37,424 nt of DNA from Colwellia sp. (GTDB lineage: Bacteria; Pseudomonadota; Gammaproteobacteria; Enterobacterales; Alteromonadaceae): the NCBI GenBank assembly GCA_013215655.1, contig JABSOX010000055.1:1-37424 (forward strand), given 5' to 3'. Shown piece by piece: positions 6,710 to 15,724 of the stretch. Positions within the stretch are counted from its first letter, which is position 1, and every line of letters starts with the position of its first letter. The position numbers and the translations under genes were made by a program. The notes below the pieces were generated by a model. The model saw only the letters and a program-made list of their open reading frames with translations, had not been told where the DNA came from and ran no database searches.

Positions 6710-9394
6710 TTAGATACTAGTTGGATCAATTTTGTCACTGTTAATGTTTAGCTTGGTCATCGCGTTTTGTAGTTCAGTCAAACTTAAGTGATTATTTTTG
6801 TGTAGAGCATATAAGGCCGCATGAGAAATATAGGGTGCACTGACTTCAAAGTGGTCTCGTAATTCAGGACGGGCTTCACTTAAACCGTAACCGTCGGTAC
6901 CTAAAGCAAGATAATTTTTCGGCATCCAACGGGCAATGCCTTCGGCCAATGATTTCATGTAATCCGTTGCGGCAATGAAAACACCTTGCTCATCTTTAAA
7001 TAGTTGTTCTAAGTAAGGAACTTTAGCGGTTTTATCCGGATTTAAGCGATTCCAGCGATCACAACTTTCTGCTTCCCGAGCAAGTTCAATAAAGCTAGGC
7101 ATGCTCCAAATATCGACACTGTAACCATCGTCTTCGAGCTGTTTTGCGGCCATAAGTGCTTGTTGCATAATAGAGCCACTCGATAACAAATGAATTTTTT
7201 GTTCAGCATTGGTATTTGTCTGCTCAGAGCGGTGATAACAATAACCACCCTTAATAATCCCCTCAAGTACGCCTTCACCTTGTGGTAAAGCTGGCATCGA
7301 GTGATTTTCGTTATAAAGGGTCAGGTAGTAAAAAATATCTTCTTGTTTTTCATACATGCGTTCTATACCGTCACGCACAATGACTGCCACTTCATAACCA
7401 AAAGCGGGGTCATAACTTTTCATATTCGGTATGGTACTGGCCATAATGTGGCTGTGACCATCTTGATGCTGTAAACCCTCTCCGTTTAGGGTCGTTCTGC
7501 CAGCTGTGCCTCCTAACAAGAAGCCACGACAAAGCATATCGCCACCGCTAAAGATCATATCGCCAACACGTTGAAAGCCAAACATTGAGTAGAATATATA
7601 AAATGGAATGGTCGGTATACCGTGCATTGCATAAGCGGTACCTGCGGCCAAGAATGATGCTAGGCCACCCGTTTCACAAATACCTTCTTGTAAAATCTGT
7701 CCGTCCGTCGCTTCTTTATAAGGCATTAAGCTTTCCGCATCTACAGGGGTATACTTTTGCCCTTCATGAGAATAAATACCAGCGACCTTGAATAATCCAT
7801 CCATACCAAATGTTCGCGCTTCATCGGGAACAATAGGCACAATATACTTGCCTATTTCCTTATCTTTCATTAATTTAGATAATAACCGTACCATTGAAGA
7901 GGTTGTTGATATTTGACGTTTGCCACTATCTTGTAAAAATTCACTGAGCATTTCTAATGAGGGTGTATTGAGGGTAGGGCAATAGACTTTTCTTTCCGGT
8001 AAAAAACCACCCAACTCTTTACGGTGTGATTGTAGATAGCGAATAATATCACTGTCTTCTTCTGGTCGATAAAAATCGGCACGCACTATCGCATCATCAG
8101 CTAGTGGAATTTGATAGTCACGAGCACATTTTAAGCGTTCTTCTGGCGATAAGTTTTTCTTTTGATGGGCGGTATTACGTCCTTGAGCAGAAGTACCCAT
8201 GCTATCGCCTTTAACGGTTTTAACTAAGATAACCGTGGGTTTTCCACTATTGTTGTTAGCTTTAGCAAAGGCAGCATAAACTTTCTTTGGATCTTGACCA
8301 CCCCGTTTAATTTCTTTGATTTCTTCATCGGTTAATGAATTCATCATTTTTTCGAGTTCAGGGTTATTTTCAACCCACAGCTCACGTTGGCGACCACCTT
8401 CGGAAACCGAAAAATATTGATAATCACCGTCAACGGCTTCATCCATACGTTTACGCAGTATACCGTCACTGTCTTGTGCTAATAAGGTGTCCCAACCCGA
8501 GCCCCAAATAACTTTTTCAACATTCCAGTCAGCGCCGCGGAAACTACGCTCTAATTCTTGAATGATCTTACCGTTACCTCGCACTGGGCCATCAAGACGT
8601 TGCAAATTACAGTTGACTACTAATACTAGATTATCAAGGTTTTCACGGGCAGCAATATTAATGGTGCCTAATACTTCCGGCTCATCAGATTCACCATCAC
8701 CAATAAAACACCAAATTTTGCCACCATCTTTAGGTTTTAAGCCACGGTTTTCTAAATACTTGGCAAAACGTGCCTGATAAATAGCGGTTGGCGTTGATAA
8801 TCCCATAGAAGCATTTGGCAATTGCCAAAAATCAGGCATTAACCTAGGGTGAGGGTAAGAGCTAAGACCACCATCAGAACTTTTTTGACGGCGAAAATTT
8901 TTCAGTTGTGATTCGCTTAGTCGACCTTCAAGAAATGCCCGAGCATAAACACCAGGGGCCGCATGCGGTTGAACCATTACTAACTCGCCACCATAGTTAC
9001 TGCTCTTATTGCGGAAAAAATGATTAAAGCCAACTTCGAGCATGGTCGCTGCTGAAGCATAGGTAGCAATATGACCACCGACACCACTACCACTATCCGC
9101 CGCTTGTAAAACCATCGCCATAGCATTCCAGCGATTAATGTTTTCAATGCGTTTTTCCATCTCGATATCACCGGGATATCTTGGTTGGTCATGTACCGGA
9201 ATAGTATTAATATAGGGAGTATTTAATGTCGCTTCTTCAATGGCAATACCATTATTTAGCGCATGTTCTTGGACCACACGTAATATTTCTCTAACGCCTG
9301 CTTCACCATACTCTCGATTAATATAATCTAAAGAGTCCTTCCACTCATTTTTATCGAGGGATAATTCATCCAGTGCTAAATAGTCAGTTGTCAT
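6710..9394 (-). CDS. aceE: pyruvate dehydrogenase E1, homodimeric type
   Basis: 894 residues, the usual length for the homodimeric AceE of gammaproteobacteria, and collinear with E. coli AceE (YINTIP near residue 61, FNHFFR, SPGVYARAFLEGRL-like segment, FGMDGLF, FYIFYSMFGFQR, TTLNGEGLQHQDGHSH). The thiamine diphosphate motif begins with GDG (232-234) and ends with NCN (261-263). E1 decarboxylates pyruvate, or a related 2-oxoacid, and acylates the lipoyl group of E2. First gene of aceE-aceF, with a divergent Lrp/AsnC regulator 147 bases away. PdhR, the usual regulator in enteric relatives, is not here. The related E1 MdeB of Pseudomonas putida is also linked to an Lrp-type regulator and acts on 2-oxobutyrate, so substrate should be treated as pyruvate-like rather than proven. 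Confidence 0.95.
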   Translation of the reverse strand: MTTDYLALDELSLDKNEWKDSLDYINREYGEAGVREILRVVQEHALNNGIAIEEATLNTPYINTIPVHDQPRYPGDIEMEKRIENINRWNAMAMVLQAADSGSGVGGHIATYASAATMLEVGFNHFFRNKSSNYGGELVMVQPHAAPGVYARAFLEGRLSESQLKNFRRQKSSDGGLSSYPHPRLMPDFWQLPNASMGLSTPTAIYQARFAKYLENRGLKPKDGGKIWCFIGDGESDEPEVLGTINIAARENLDNLVLVVNCNLQRLDGPVRGNGKIIQELERSFRGADWNVEKVIWGSGWDTLLAQDSDGILRKRMDEAVDGDYQYFSVSEGGRQRELWVENNPELEKMMNSLTDEEIKEIKRGGQDPKKVYAAFAKANNNSGKPTVILVKTVKGDSMGTSAQGRNTAHQKKNLSPEERLKCARDYQIPLADDAIVRADFYRPEEDSDIIRYLQSHRKELGGFLPERKVYCPTLNTPSLEMLSEFLQDSGKRQISTTSSMVRLLSKLMKDKEIGKYIVPIVPDEARTFGMDGLFKVAGIYSHEGQKYTPVDAESLMPYKEATDGQILQEGICETGGLASFLAAGTAYAMHGIPTIPFYIFYSMFGFQRVGDMIFSGGDMLCRGFLLGGTAGRTTLNGEGLQHQDGHSHIMASTIPNMKSYDPAFGYEVAVIVRDGIERMYEKQEDIFYYLTLYNENHSMPALPQGEGVLEGIIKGGYCYHRSEQTNTNAEQKIHLLSSGSIMQQALMAAKQLEDDGYSVDIWSMPSFIELAREAESCDRWNRLNPDKTAKVPYLEQLFKDEQGVFIAATDYMKSLAEGIARWMPKNYLALGTDGYGLSEARPELRDHFEVSAPYISHAALYALHKNNHLSLTELQNAMTKLNINSDKIDPTSI

Positions 9395-9495
9395 TACGAT
9401 TCTCTATTTTTTATCATTTTTTAAGGTTTTCGCTATTTTATTATTTTAGGGTATTTCGACTAACAGATGATTGCTTTTAATAGTGTCTTTTTGTG

Positions 9496-9509
9496 ATATT
9501 TTGAAATAT
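9496..9509. promoter_or_regulatory. AT-rich palindrome between aceE and the Lrp/AsnC gene
   Basis: ATATTT-TG-AAATAT, a perfect 6+6 dyad 33-46 bases before the regulator's ATG and about 100 bases before aceE. Its symmetry and AT-rich centre fit sites bound by Lrp/AsnC proteins, which often control their own gene and the divergent neighbour. Such palindromes also arise by chance in AT-rich DNA. Confidence 0.3.
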
Positions 9510-9541
9510 TATGTCTTAAAAGTAATGCTTGAGGGTAAATT

Positions 9542-10018
9542 ATGCCAAAAAATGAATTGGATAAGGTTGATTACGAAATTTTAGGTCACCTGCAAAATGA
9601 TGCTCGCATAACCAATGCCGAACTAGCAGATAGAGTGTGTTTGTCACCTTCACCTTGTTTGCGTCGAGTTAAAAAATTAGAAGAGGCAAAAATAATTCAA
9701 CGATATACGGCGATAGTTGACCCAAAAGCGGTTGGTTTGCCAATCAGTGTTGTTGTTAACGTATCGATGACAAATCAAGAACGTTCACATTTAAATTTTT
9801 TTGAGCAACGTCTAGCTGAATGTGAAGAGGTAATGGAAGCTTACCTAATGACAGGAAATACCGATTATATGTTAAGGATTGTGGTACCTGATCTGGAAGC
9901 CTACGAAAGGTTTTTATTTGACAAACTAACGCCTATTCCTGGTGTTACGGATATAAAAAGTAGTTTTGCTTTGAAACAATTAATTGGTCGTACTGAATTG
10001 CCTTTAACGAGAAATTAA
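9542..10018 (+). CDS. Lrp/AsnC family transcriptional regulator
   Basis: 158 residues with the standard two-part layout: an N-terminal winged helix (about 6-62; DYEILGHLQNDARITNAELA, then LSPSPCLRRVKKLE as recognition helix) and a C-terminal RAM/AsnC ligand-binding and oligomerisation domain (about 70-148; MEAYLMTGNTDYMLRIV, the gly/asp effector loop). These proteins form octamers or dimers and respond to amino acids or related metabolites. The gene is divergent from aceE-aceF with a 147-base shared spacer, the classic arrangement of a local regulator and its target. It is distinct from the global Lrp. Which effector it senses cannot be read from the sequence; an amino acid whose breakdown gives pyruvate or 2-oxobutyrate would make sense. 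Confidence 0.93.
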   Translation: MPKNELDKVDYEILGHLQNDARITNAELADRVCLSPSPCLRRVKKLEEAKIIQRYTAIVDPKAVGLPISVVVNVSMTNQERSHLNFFEQRLAECEEVMEAYLMTGNTDYMLRIVVPDLEAYERFLFDKLTPIPGVTDIKSSFALKQLIGRTELPLTRN

Positions 10019-10737
10019 TGACTCGCTAGCGTTGGACCGTGTTTTTAGAGCATGGTTTGTATAAGTCAGTTTTAAAATATTCTTTGCGTCATTTATATTT
10101 TAAAGATTAAGTCAGAACGGTGTAAATTTAAACGCTTAGTTATGATTTTTCTATCAACTGAAAAGCAACATGCTTTTAAATGACCAAGGAATTTAAAACA
10201 TTGTGCTAAAGCGAACTAACGATGAATACTGTGTCTGAGCATCACTAGCTCTTTTAAACATAATATTTACCGCTTTTGATAAAAGGGAATAACGTAAACA
10301 CTCTACCGCTTTTGTTTATGTAGTCTAATTTAAAAAAGACTACGCTTAAGTTGATTCGTAGTCACATCAAAAGTTGTACCTTCATATTTTTAACCGGCCA
10401 AGAATCCAGTTTTACAAAAGAATGACTTGAATAGATTTTGGTTAATATTTATATAAAAGTAGATAGGAGTTGAAACTATTCTCGCTAATCTAAACGTTTA
10501 AATGAAGGTAGACGATCTTTTTTTCTTAATTCTAAAGTGCGAATTATAATTATTTTAGTTTCACCCCCCCCAGAATAAATCTGTTCGGGTTATATACGTG
10601 CAATAGATGAATATTGTTCGTTCATCATTTTGATATTAGAACATTTTTATCATTATTTACTTTAAAAATTAGAAATGTATTCTACGCTTTGTGTACAGTA
10701 AATTTAAATAAAATCAACTTAGTAGCAAGGAATCCCA
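10019..10737. other. 719-base intergenic region
   Basis: No coding frame I can support. It contains a 7-bp hairpin (GTAGTCT/AGACTAC, 10320-10343), two copies of TACCGCTTTTG (near 10269 and 10303), and a run of eight C (10564-10571), unusual in this AT-rich DNA. The end holds the leader of the glycine-zipper gene with AAGGA ahead of its ATG. The size would allow a small RNA, but I see no promoter-terminator pair to support one. Confidence 0.5.
10320..10343. other. perfect 7-bp hairpin, function unknown
   Basis: GTAGTCT, ten A/T bases, AGACTAC. There is no following T tract, so it is not a convincing terminator. It could be a regulator site or structured RNA element. Confidence 0.3.
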
Positions 10738-11142
10738 ATGAAGAAATTATTTTTTATCATGTGTATGACATTAATATCAACTCATAGCTTAGCCGCGTCA
10801 AAGGTTATGGAGGGGGTCGTTGAAAAGTCAGAGGTTATTACGACTCAAGTTGGTAAAAATGGTCGCCCAGTACTCGGTGCTGCAGTTGGGGTGGGCGTTG
10901 GTTCTGCATTTGGCTCGGGCAGTGGCAAAGACGCTGCAAAAATTGTTGGAGGCTTAATTGGCGCAAGAAAAGCGGCGAAGAAGAAAAAGAAAACCTTGTA
11001 TGGATGGCGCTATATCGTAAAAGCTAATGATGAATTACACGTTATTGATACATGGTGTGCTGCACCAAATGAACAATGTACAGGTATCATTAAAGGCAAA
11101 GAAGTCTATGTGATTAATGGCAATGAAGTGTCTGAAAAATAA
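10738..11142 (+). CDS. exported glycine-zipper protein, hypothetical
   Basis: 134 residues with a clean signal peptide (MKKLFFIMCMTLISTHSLAA, cleavage near residue 20). The middle (about 47-82) is a glycine-rich stretch with G-x3-G spacing (AAVGVGVGSAFGSGSG, then IVGGLIGARKA), the pattern of glycine-zipper membrane-inserting domains known from SlyB/OsmB-like envelope proteins. A strongly basic patch (KAAKKKKKT) follows, then a small folded tail with two cysteines (CAAPNEQC) that could form a disulfide in the periplasm. There is no lipobox, so it is periplasmic or membrane-associated rather than a lipoprotein. AAGGA precedes the ATG. It stands alone, with an HtrA-type protease gene 178 bases downstream. 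Function unknown; a role in envelope integrity is a guess from the family. Confidence 0.7.
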   Translation: MKKLFFIMCMTLISTHSLAASKVMEGVVEKSEVITTQVGKNGRPVLGAAVGVGVGSAFGSGSGKDAAKIVGGLIGARKAAKKKKKTLYGWRYIVKANDELHVIDTWCAAPNEQCTGIIKGKEVYVINGNEVSEK

Positions 11143-11320
11143 AACAGATCAAACATGTATTGACTAAATTCCCTATTAACAATTTCTACATTTTTGGCCA
11201 CTTTTGTCTTTAAATATGCAATGAATAAATGTTAGGAAGCAAGTATCCATTTTATACGGAAACTGAGTACTTATTAGTTTTAGTACTTGATGATGGTTGG
11301 CTAAAGTTTGAGGGTGTGAA

Positions 11321-12349
11321 ATGAACTATCGTATTATTGGCAGTTTGGTTTTTTATATATTCCACTGTTGCGTTTTAGCAGAAGAAAACCAACTACCTTT
11401 TTTATATCAAACATTGTTACCCAGTGTTGTAACTTTGCATACTTTTGAAAATGAAATTATCCAAAAGCAAGTTCACGTCGTTAAAAGCCCAAACGGGCTT
11501 GGTTCTGGTGTTATTATTTCAAAAGAGGGATTAATTGTTACTGCAGCTCATGTAGTTCAAGCTATCGACGGCCTGCACATAGAATTTTCAAATGGTGAAC
11601 GTCGTATCGGTAAAGTGATTTCGTCTTTACCTTGGGCTGATCTTGCCCTTGTAAAAGTCGATAACATGCCTAAAGAGGTGGCGATAGCCGTGCTAGGTGA
11701 TTCAAATAAAACGTTAGTTGGCGAAAGAGCATTTGTTATCGGTGCACCCTTGGGTTTAAACAGAACGTTAACTGTGGGTTATATCAGTGGACGCCATTCT
11801 AAAGGAAGTAGTCCATTTGCCCCTTTATCTGAATTTTTTCAAACGGATGCGGCAATAAATCCTGGAAATTCAGGAGGTCCTTTATTTAACATGAATGGCG
11901 AAGTTATCGGTATTTCTTCTTATATTAAATCTCAAACAGGCGGTTCAGTTGGTCTGGGTTTTACGGTTACCAGTGAATCAGTGAAGCAACTGATCTTGGA
12001 CAGAGCCTATTTTTGGTCTGGTATGGATGTTTATCCATTAACAACTGAGTTATCTCAAGCATTTCAATTACCTGAAAAGGTTGGTGTGCTTGTACAGAAA
12101 GTCGCTAAAGATTCACCAGCACAAAAAGCGGGTATCAAAGGGGGAACTATTTATGCCGTTATTGATGATATACCGATGATGTTAGGAGGCGATATTATTT
12201 TGTCAGTAAATGGTGTTTCATTTAATGGTGACAGTGATATCAATAATGTCATTCAATCGACGGCAGAAATAAAATCACGCGACAGATTGGTGCTAAGCAT
12301 TTGGCGTCAAGGAAAGCGAAAAGAGATAACCTTAAAAGCAAGTCAATAA
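11321..12349 (+). CDS. HtrA/Deg-type periplasmic serine protease with one PDZ domain
   Basis: 342 residues. A signal sequence or anchor (about 1-20) leads to a trypsin-fold protease domain with the complete triad: H77 in VTAAHVV, D107 in WADLALVKV and S184 in NPGNSGGPLF. A single C-terminal PDZ domain (about 245-335, GVLVQKVAKDSPAQKAGIKGG, DIILSVNG) would recognise exposed C-termini of misfolded envelope proteins. One PDZ and about 340 residues match DegS in layout, but the N-terminal helix ends in LAEEN, which could be cleaved, so either a DegS-like anchored sensor or a secreted protease is possible. GAGGG lies ahead of the ATG. The gene downstream in the same direction is the TAXI lipoprotein, 175 bases away. 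Confidence 0.9.
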   Translation: MNYRIIGSLVFYIFHCCVLAEENQLPFLYQTLLPSVVTLHTFENEIIQKQVHVVKSPNGLGSGVIISKEGLIVTAAHVVQAIDGLHIEFSNGERRIGKVISSLPWADLALVKVDNMPKEVAIAVLGDSNKTLVGERAFVIGAPLGLNRTLTVGYISGRHSKGSSPFAPLSEFFQTDAAINPGNSGGPLFNMNGEVIGISSYIKSQTGGSVGLGFTVTSESVKQLILDRAYFWSGMDVYPLTTELSQAFQLPEKVGVLVQKVAKDSPAQKAGIKGGTIYAVIDDIPMMLGGDIILSVNGVSFNGDSDINNVIQSTAEIKSRDRLVLSIWRQGKRKEITLKASQ

Positions 12350-12358
12350 CCACAGGGT

Positions 12359-12379
12359 TAATACATTTAACGTGTATTA
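12359..12379. other. hairpin after the protease gene, weak terminator candidate
   Basis: TAATACA, a seven-base loop, TGTATTA: a perfect 7-bp stem beginning 10 bases after the stop codon. It is AT-only in most pairs and lacks a T tract, so termination would be weak. Confidence 0.3.
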
Positions 12380-12524
12380 TCACTTCATTATTTAGTTGCT
12401 ATCGCAATCGGTATAAGAAAGTATTCACTTCTTGGTGCAGCATGGTATTGCTTTGGTAAATAGTCCAATTTGTTTTTTAAGTAGCTGTAATTATTCGTTT
12501 TAATTGTGAAAGGTAAATCAATTT

Positions 12525-13751
12525 ATGTTTAAGAAAATGAACAAGACGCGGTTAATCTCGCTCATTATCTGTATGGTACTAAGCGCCTGTCAACAAGCGC
12601 CAGATTCATTACGTTTAGGTTTATCATTGCAATCCGTTGATAAAACAAAGCAATTCTCTAACATTATTGCTCAGCATGCCGAGATAGATTTACACATGGT
12701 GGCTTTTAAAAAAGGAGATCAGCCCTTAGATATGCTGGTGAAACGGCAGGTCGATCTCATGGTTATAGAAAATAGTGCTAAGTATAGAGAAGGGATAGCC
12801 GCAGTGTTACCTCTGTATACTGGGGTACTACATATTCTTTATCGATCAGATCTCAAATTAACAACACCGCAGGATCTGATCAAAGGACGAACCTTGTTTC
12901 TTGGTAATAGCTCTACCGTGTCGCGAAAATTTGTTGAAACGATAGCAAAACTTCGTGGCATAGATGAAAAAGAATATCAGATAGTTGATCGCTTGAGCCC
13001 AGGTAAGACGGATGTAGTATTCTTTTTTTCAGCTATTTCTCCGGCATTTAAACAGCATAATTTAAAAGGATATCGATTATATTCAATGGGACGTCCAGAA
13101 TCATTAGGACTGGGGTCGATAGCGGAAGCAATTCAGTATGTATTTCCTCAAATGAAGCCTTTCATCATTCCAGTAAATACCTATCCAGGGTTCGGTAATG
13201 AGCAAGCCGTGGTAACGATTAGCGTAGATATGGTATTAGTGACACATCAAGATATTTCAGAGCAAGTTATCTATCGATTAATGCAAACATTGGTTGAACA
13301 AAAGGCAAAATTAACCTCATTATCGCCCTCGTTATTTTTTGGCATTACTGATCAGTTTGAGCCGTTAAAACTCAATTTTCCGTTACACCAAGGTACTCGA
13401 CGATATTTGGAGCGAGATAGGCCTTCCTTTTTTGAACGATTTGCCGAAATGATCAACATGTTAGCCTATCTCTCTGTGTTGCTATTAACCAGTGGTGGAG
13501 CATTTTATCGCTGGCGTCGTCAACGAAAAAAGGATCGTATTGATCGTTTTTACTTAAGAGTATTGGCCGTTAGGGAACAACTTGATGAACTTTCTTTGCT
13601 TGCGGCTCTGCAACAATTAAAGGAAATAGAAAATGAGGCGTTTCAATTGCTGATTGATGAAGAGTTGGTAGCAGACGAAAGTTTTCAGATATTCTTAACC
13701 TTGTTGAAGCAAACCGTAGAAGATAAATATAATGAAGGAACATCGAAATAG
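12525..13751 (+). CDS. TAXI-type solute-binding lipoprotein with extra membrane helix and cytoplasmic tail
   Basis: 408 residues. The N-terminus is a lipoprotein signal with lipobox LSAC (C22). Residues about 28-300 form a periplasmic binding protein of the TAXI/NMT1 type (DLMVIENSAKYREGI, then LYTGVLHILYRSD, PQDLIKGRTLFLG, GNEQAVVTISVDMVLVTH), the family of TRAP-transporter binding subunits. Unlike ordinary TAXI proteins it continues into a hydrophobic helix (about 309-329), a strongly basic stop-transfer run (RWRRQRKKDR) and a helical tail of about 70 residues (LDELSLLAALQQLKEIENEAF). No TRAP membrane subunit is nearby. This layout suggests a membrane-fixed ligand sensor that passes a signal inward rather than a shuttle for a transporter; that role is inference. 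An alternative start at the ATG of residue 5 would not alter the lipobox. Confidence 0.8.
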   Translation: MFKKMNKTRLISLIICMVLSACQQAPDSLRLGLSLQSVDKTKQFSNIIAQHAEIDLHMVAFKKGDQPLDMLVKRQVDLMVIENSAKYREGIAAVLPLYTGVLHILYRSDLKLTTPQDLIKGRTLFLGNSSTVSRKFVETIAKLRGIDEKEYQIVDRLSPGKTDVVFFFSAISPAFKQHNLKGYRLYSMGRPESLGLGSIAEAIQYVFPQMKPFIIPVNTYPGFGNEQAVVTISVDMVLVTHQDISEQVIYRLMQTLVEQKAKLTSLSPSLFFGITDQFEPLKLNFPLHQGTRRYLERDRPSFFERFAEMINMLAYLSVLLLTSGGAFYRWRRQRKKDRIDRFYLRVLAVREQLDELSLLAALQQLKEIENEAFQLLIDEELVADESFQIFLTLLKQTVEDKYNEGTSK

Positions 13752-13832
13752 GTCAATACTAATTGCTCAAAACTAAATCGGAATTATTCCAGCATGTCAG
13801 AGTGGTAACTTACCTCACATATGGAAATTGGG

Positions 13833-14810
13833 TTAAAAACGTTTAGCCCACGCAAAAACAAAGGAGTCTGAATCAAGGCCCGTTGCGGAATTTGACTTCT
13901 GGTAAATATACGCCATTTTTATAGATTGGCTGCGACTAATAGGCATGCCAAATGAGATGGCTGATAACAAGGTATGCCTTTTATCCTTTTTATTTACGCC
14001 GTCTATTGTTGATTGACCGCCTATGCCATAGCCTGCGCTTACTGACAGCCACTTGCCAGCATCCAAACTATATATAACATGCCCTTGAATCGCATAAAGA
14101 GGTTTCTGCTCTCGGCGTTTCCCCCCATAAAAGTCATTATTGTTTGTATAAATAAAAATGGACGTTGTTAGTTCGTAAGACCATTTGTCTTGTCTATGAA
14201 CTAATCCTATTTGTGGCCTTATGGTATATCGATTTTGGCCCAAATTAATTAGCTTATCGCTATAGTATTCACCCAAGGGTACGGTTACTGAAATAGCCGC
14301 ACCTAAAATAGTATTAGCATGCTTCGCTCTTAAATAAGGTATTAACTTATCTAATTTCAACGCTGGGCTACCCAATAAGTTGATAGAGACACGAATCACC
14401 GGATCGAGAAATCCAACCCGATGTAATTCTGTTGGTTGAGAGGCTAATAACCCTTGCCATTTCCCATTTGCCCAAGGGAGCTTAATATCAAATCGAGCCA
14501 ACTTATCAGCGATTTTGAATGACGTTACATATGATGCCCCAATGGCATGTAAAGTTAGTTCAGCATTTTCAACTCGCATGACCGGATCAAATTCAATATC
14601 TGCTGAAATGTTCCCATAACCAAAGCCAATAATCTGCATATCAAGAGGAATAGGTGTCCATCGACGTGGCTCTATGTCTTGGGCTAATGTACTAGAACAG
14701 TAAAAAAAGCTCTGTATTAAGATAAAAATCGTGAAAACACGCAATTCCTTTGCTCCTAAGGATGTAACAAAGTGTAAAATATTTTCTATTTTCTTTTTAA
14801 GTTCTAACAT
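13833..14810 (-). CDS. outer-membrane beta-barrel, phenol-degradation MetA-like family
   Basis: 325 residues. A long N-terminal extension precedes a signal sequence (VFTIFILIQSFFYCSSTLAQ, about residues 26-45). The mature part begins EPRRWTPIPLDMQIIGFGYG, the typical opening of the family annotated as MetA-pathway of phenol degradation, outer-membrane barrels thought to let hydrophobic substrates pass. Alternating strands follow, with a TVPLGEYYSDKLINLGQNRY segment and an aromatic C-terminal residue (FAWAKRF), as expected for barrel assembly. The long N-terminus hints that translation starts later, for instance at a non-ATG codon nearer the signal sequence, but I see no better ribosome site. 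It is the last gene of the minus-strand envelope cluster. Convergent with the TAXI gene, 81 bases apart. The substrate is unknown; lipid or hydrophobic compounds would fit the neighbours. Confidence 0.78.
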   Translation of the reverse strand: MLELKKKIENILHFVTSLGAKELRVFTIFILIQSFFYCSSTLAQDIEPRRWTPIPLDMQIIGFGYGNISADIEFDPVMRVENAELTLHAIGASYVTSFKIADKLARFDIKLPWANGKWQGLLASQPTELHRVGFLDPVIRVSINLLGSPALKLDKLIPYLRAKHANTILGAAISVTVPLGEYYSDKLINLGQNRYTIRPQIGLVHRQDKWSYELTTSIFIYTNNNDFYGGKRREQKPLYAIQGHVIYSLDAGKWLSVSAGYGIGGQSTIDGVNKKDKRHTLLSAISFGMPISRSQSIKMAYIYQKSNSATGLDSDSFVFAWAKRF

Positions 14811-14860
14811 TCTTTAATCTATTTACGCATTTAGTTTAGGGTTTAAAATATTCAAGCTGT

Positions 14861-15670
14861 TTAATTAACATCGTTAACGTTCATCTTAATTTGTAAATTG
14901 GTCATCGCTTGTTGTCCAACAGTAATCAGTCCTTTTTCGGGGCGATTAAGGTCAACAGCAAGTACTAACAATGCGGAAAATGCCATTGATAAAGGAATAA
15001 CCGCAACCAACCTTCGTTTCCCTGAAAATCCTAGCTGAGTGCCTAGCGTTATCATAGTGAGGATACAAATACCCAATACGGCTATCCAAATACTTATAGG
15101 AATTCGATTGCGTAACCCCGCGGTAACTCGCTTTTCATGCATCTCTATTACATTATTGAGAGACGCTATCATTAGTGCTGTATTTACACTGTTGGCTTTG
15201 ATTGCTGCGGTAGACGCTTCAGCCCATAACAAGTTATGAAGAACCACCGATTTTTTTAAGACAGCACCAATGTTAGTTCCTGCTATACCCTTGGTGCGAA
15301 TATCCTCAACGGCTTTTATACGAATATCCACATATTCTCTCAACAGTGCCTTTAGTTTGTTTCGGTGTTGTGTATTTAGCAAATCAGCACGTAGATAGGC
15401 AGTACCAATAGCATTTGCTTCATCAAGTACATTTTGTTTTCGTGCGCTGTGATGAGCAGCCGTCATAGAAAAGGTAAAGGCTAAAACAAACGCTAACATC
15501 CCCAATAAGCCGCCAACCATAGGTCCCAAAGAGCTGGTAGCCTCTTTATCTTGCTTTGAGTGCAAATTTTTACCTAATTGGTAACCTAATTCACACGAAA
15601 ACAAGATGGTCAACGAGATACCAATGTAAATAGTTAGTACAGGTAAAGATTCAAATATTACGAAGTTCAT
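14861..15670 (-). CDS. DUF4239 (bestrophin-like) inner-membrane protein
   Basis: 269 residues with four membrane helices: about 10-30, 49-71 (GPMVGGLLGMLAFVLAFTFSM), about 195-217 and 222-242 (MAFSALLVLAVDLNRP). The long loop between helices 2 and 3 is helical and carries the family signature ARKQNVLDEANAIGTAYLRADLL. That places it in the DUF4239 family, called bestrophin-like because of a distant resemblance to anion channels; its function is not established. AGG lies six bases before the ATG. It sits between the small membrane protein and the barrel gene and reads the same way, with 54- and 50-base gaps, so it is probably part of the same unit. Confidence 0.85.
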   Translation of the reverse strand: MNFVIFESLPVLTIYIGISLTILFSCELGYQLGKNLHSKQDKEATSSLGPMVGGLLGMLAFVLAFTFSMTAAHHSARKQNVLDEANAIGTAYLRADLLNTQHRNKLKALLREYVDIRIKAVEDIRTKGIAGTNIGAVLKKSVVLHNLLWAEASTAAIKANSVNTALMIASLNNVIEMHEKRVTAGLRNRIPISIWIAVLGICILTMITLGTQLGFSGKRRLVAVIPLSMAFSALLVLAVDLNRPEKGLITVGQQAMTNLQIKMNVNDVN

Positions 15671-15724
15671 AAACTGCCTAAATAGCTATTCAATGATACA
15701 CCGCTAAATCATTGTGTTTAGCAA

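Noticed and set aside
10320-10343. Hairpin as a rho-independent terminator for the Lrp/AsnC gene
   Set aside because: About 300 bases after the stop codon and without a T tract.
10564-10571. Run of eight C as a possible phase-variation tract
   Set aside because: It lies about 165 bases before the nearest start codon and in no reading frame; too far for a clear switching role.
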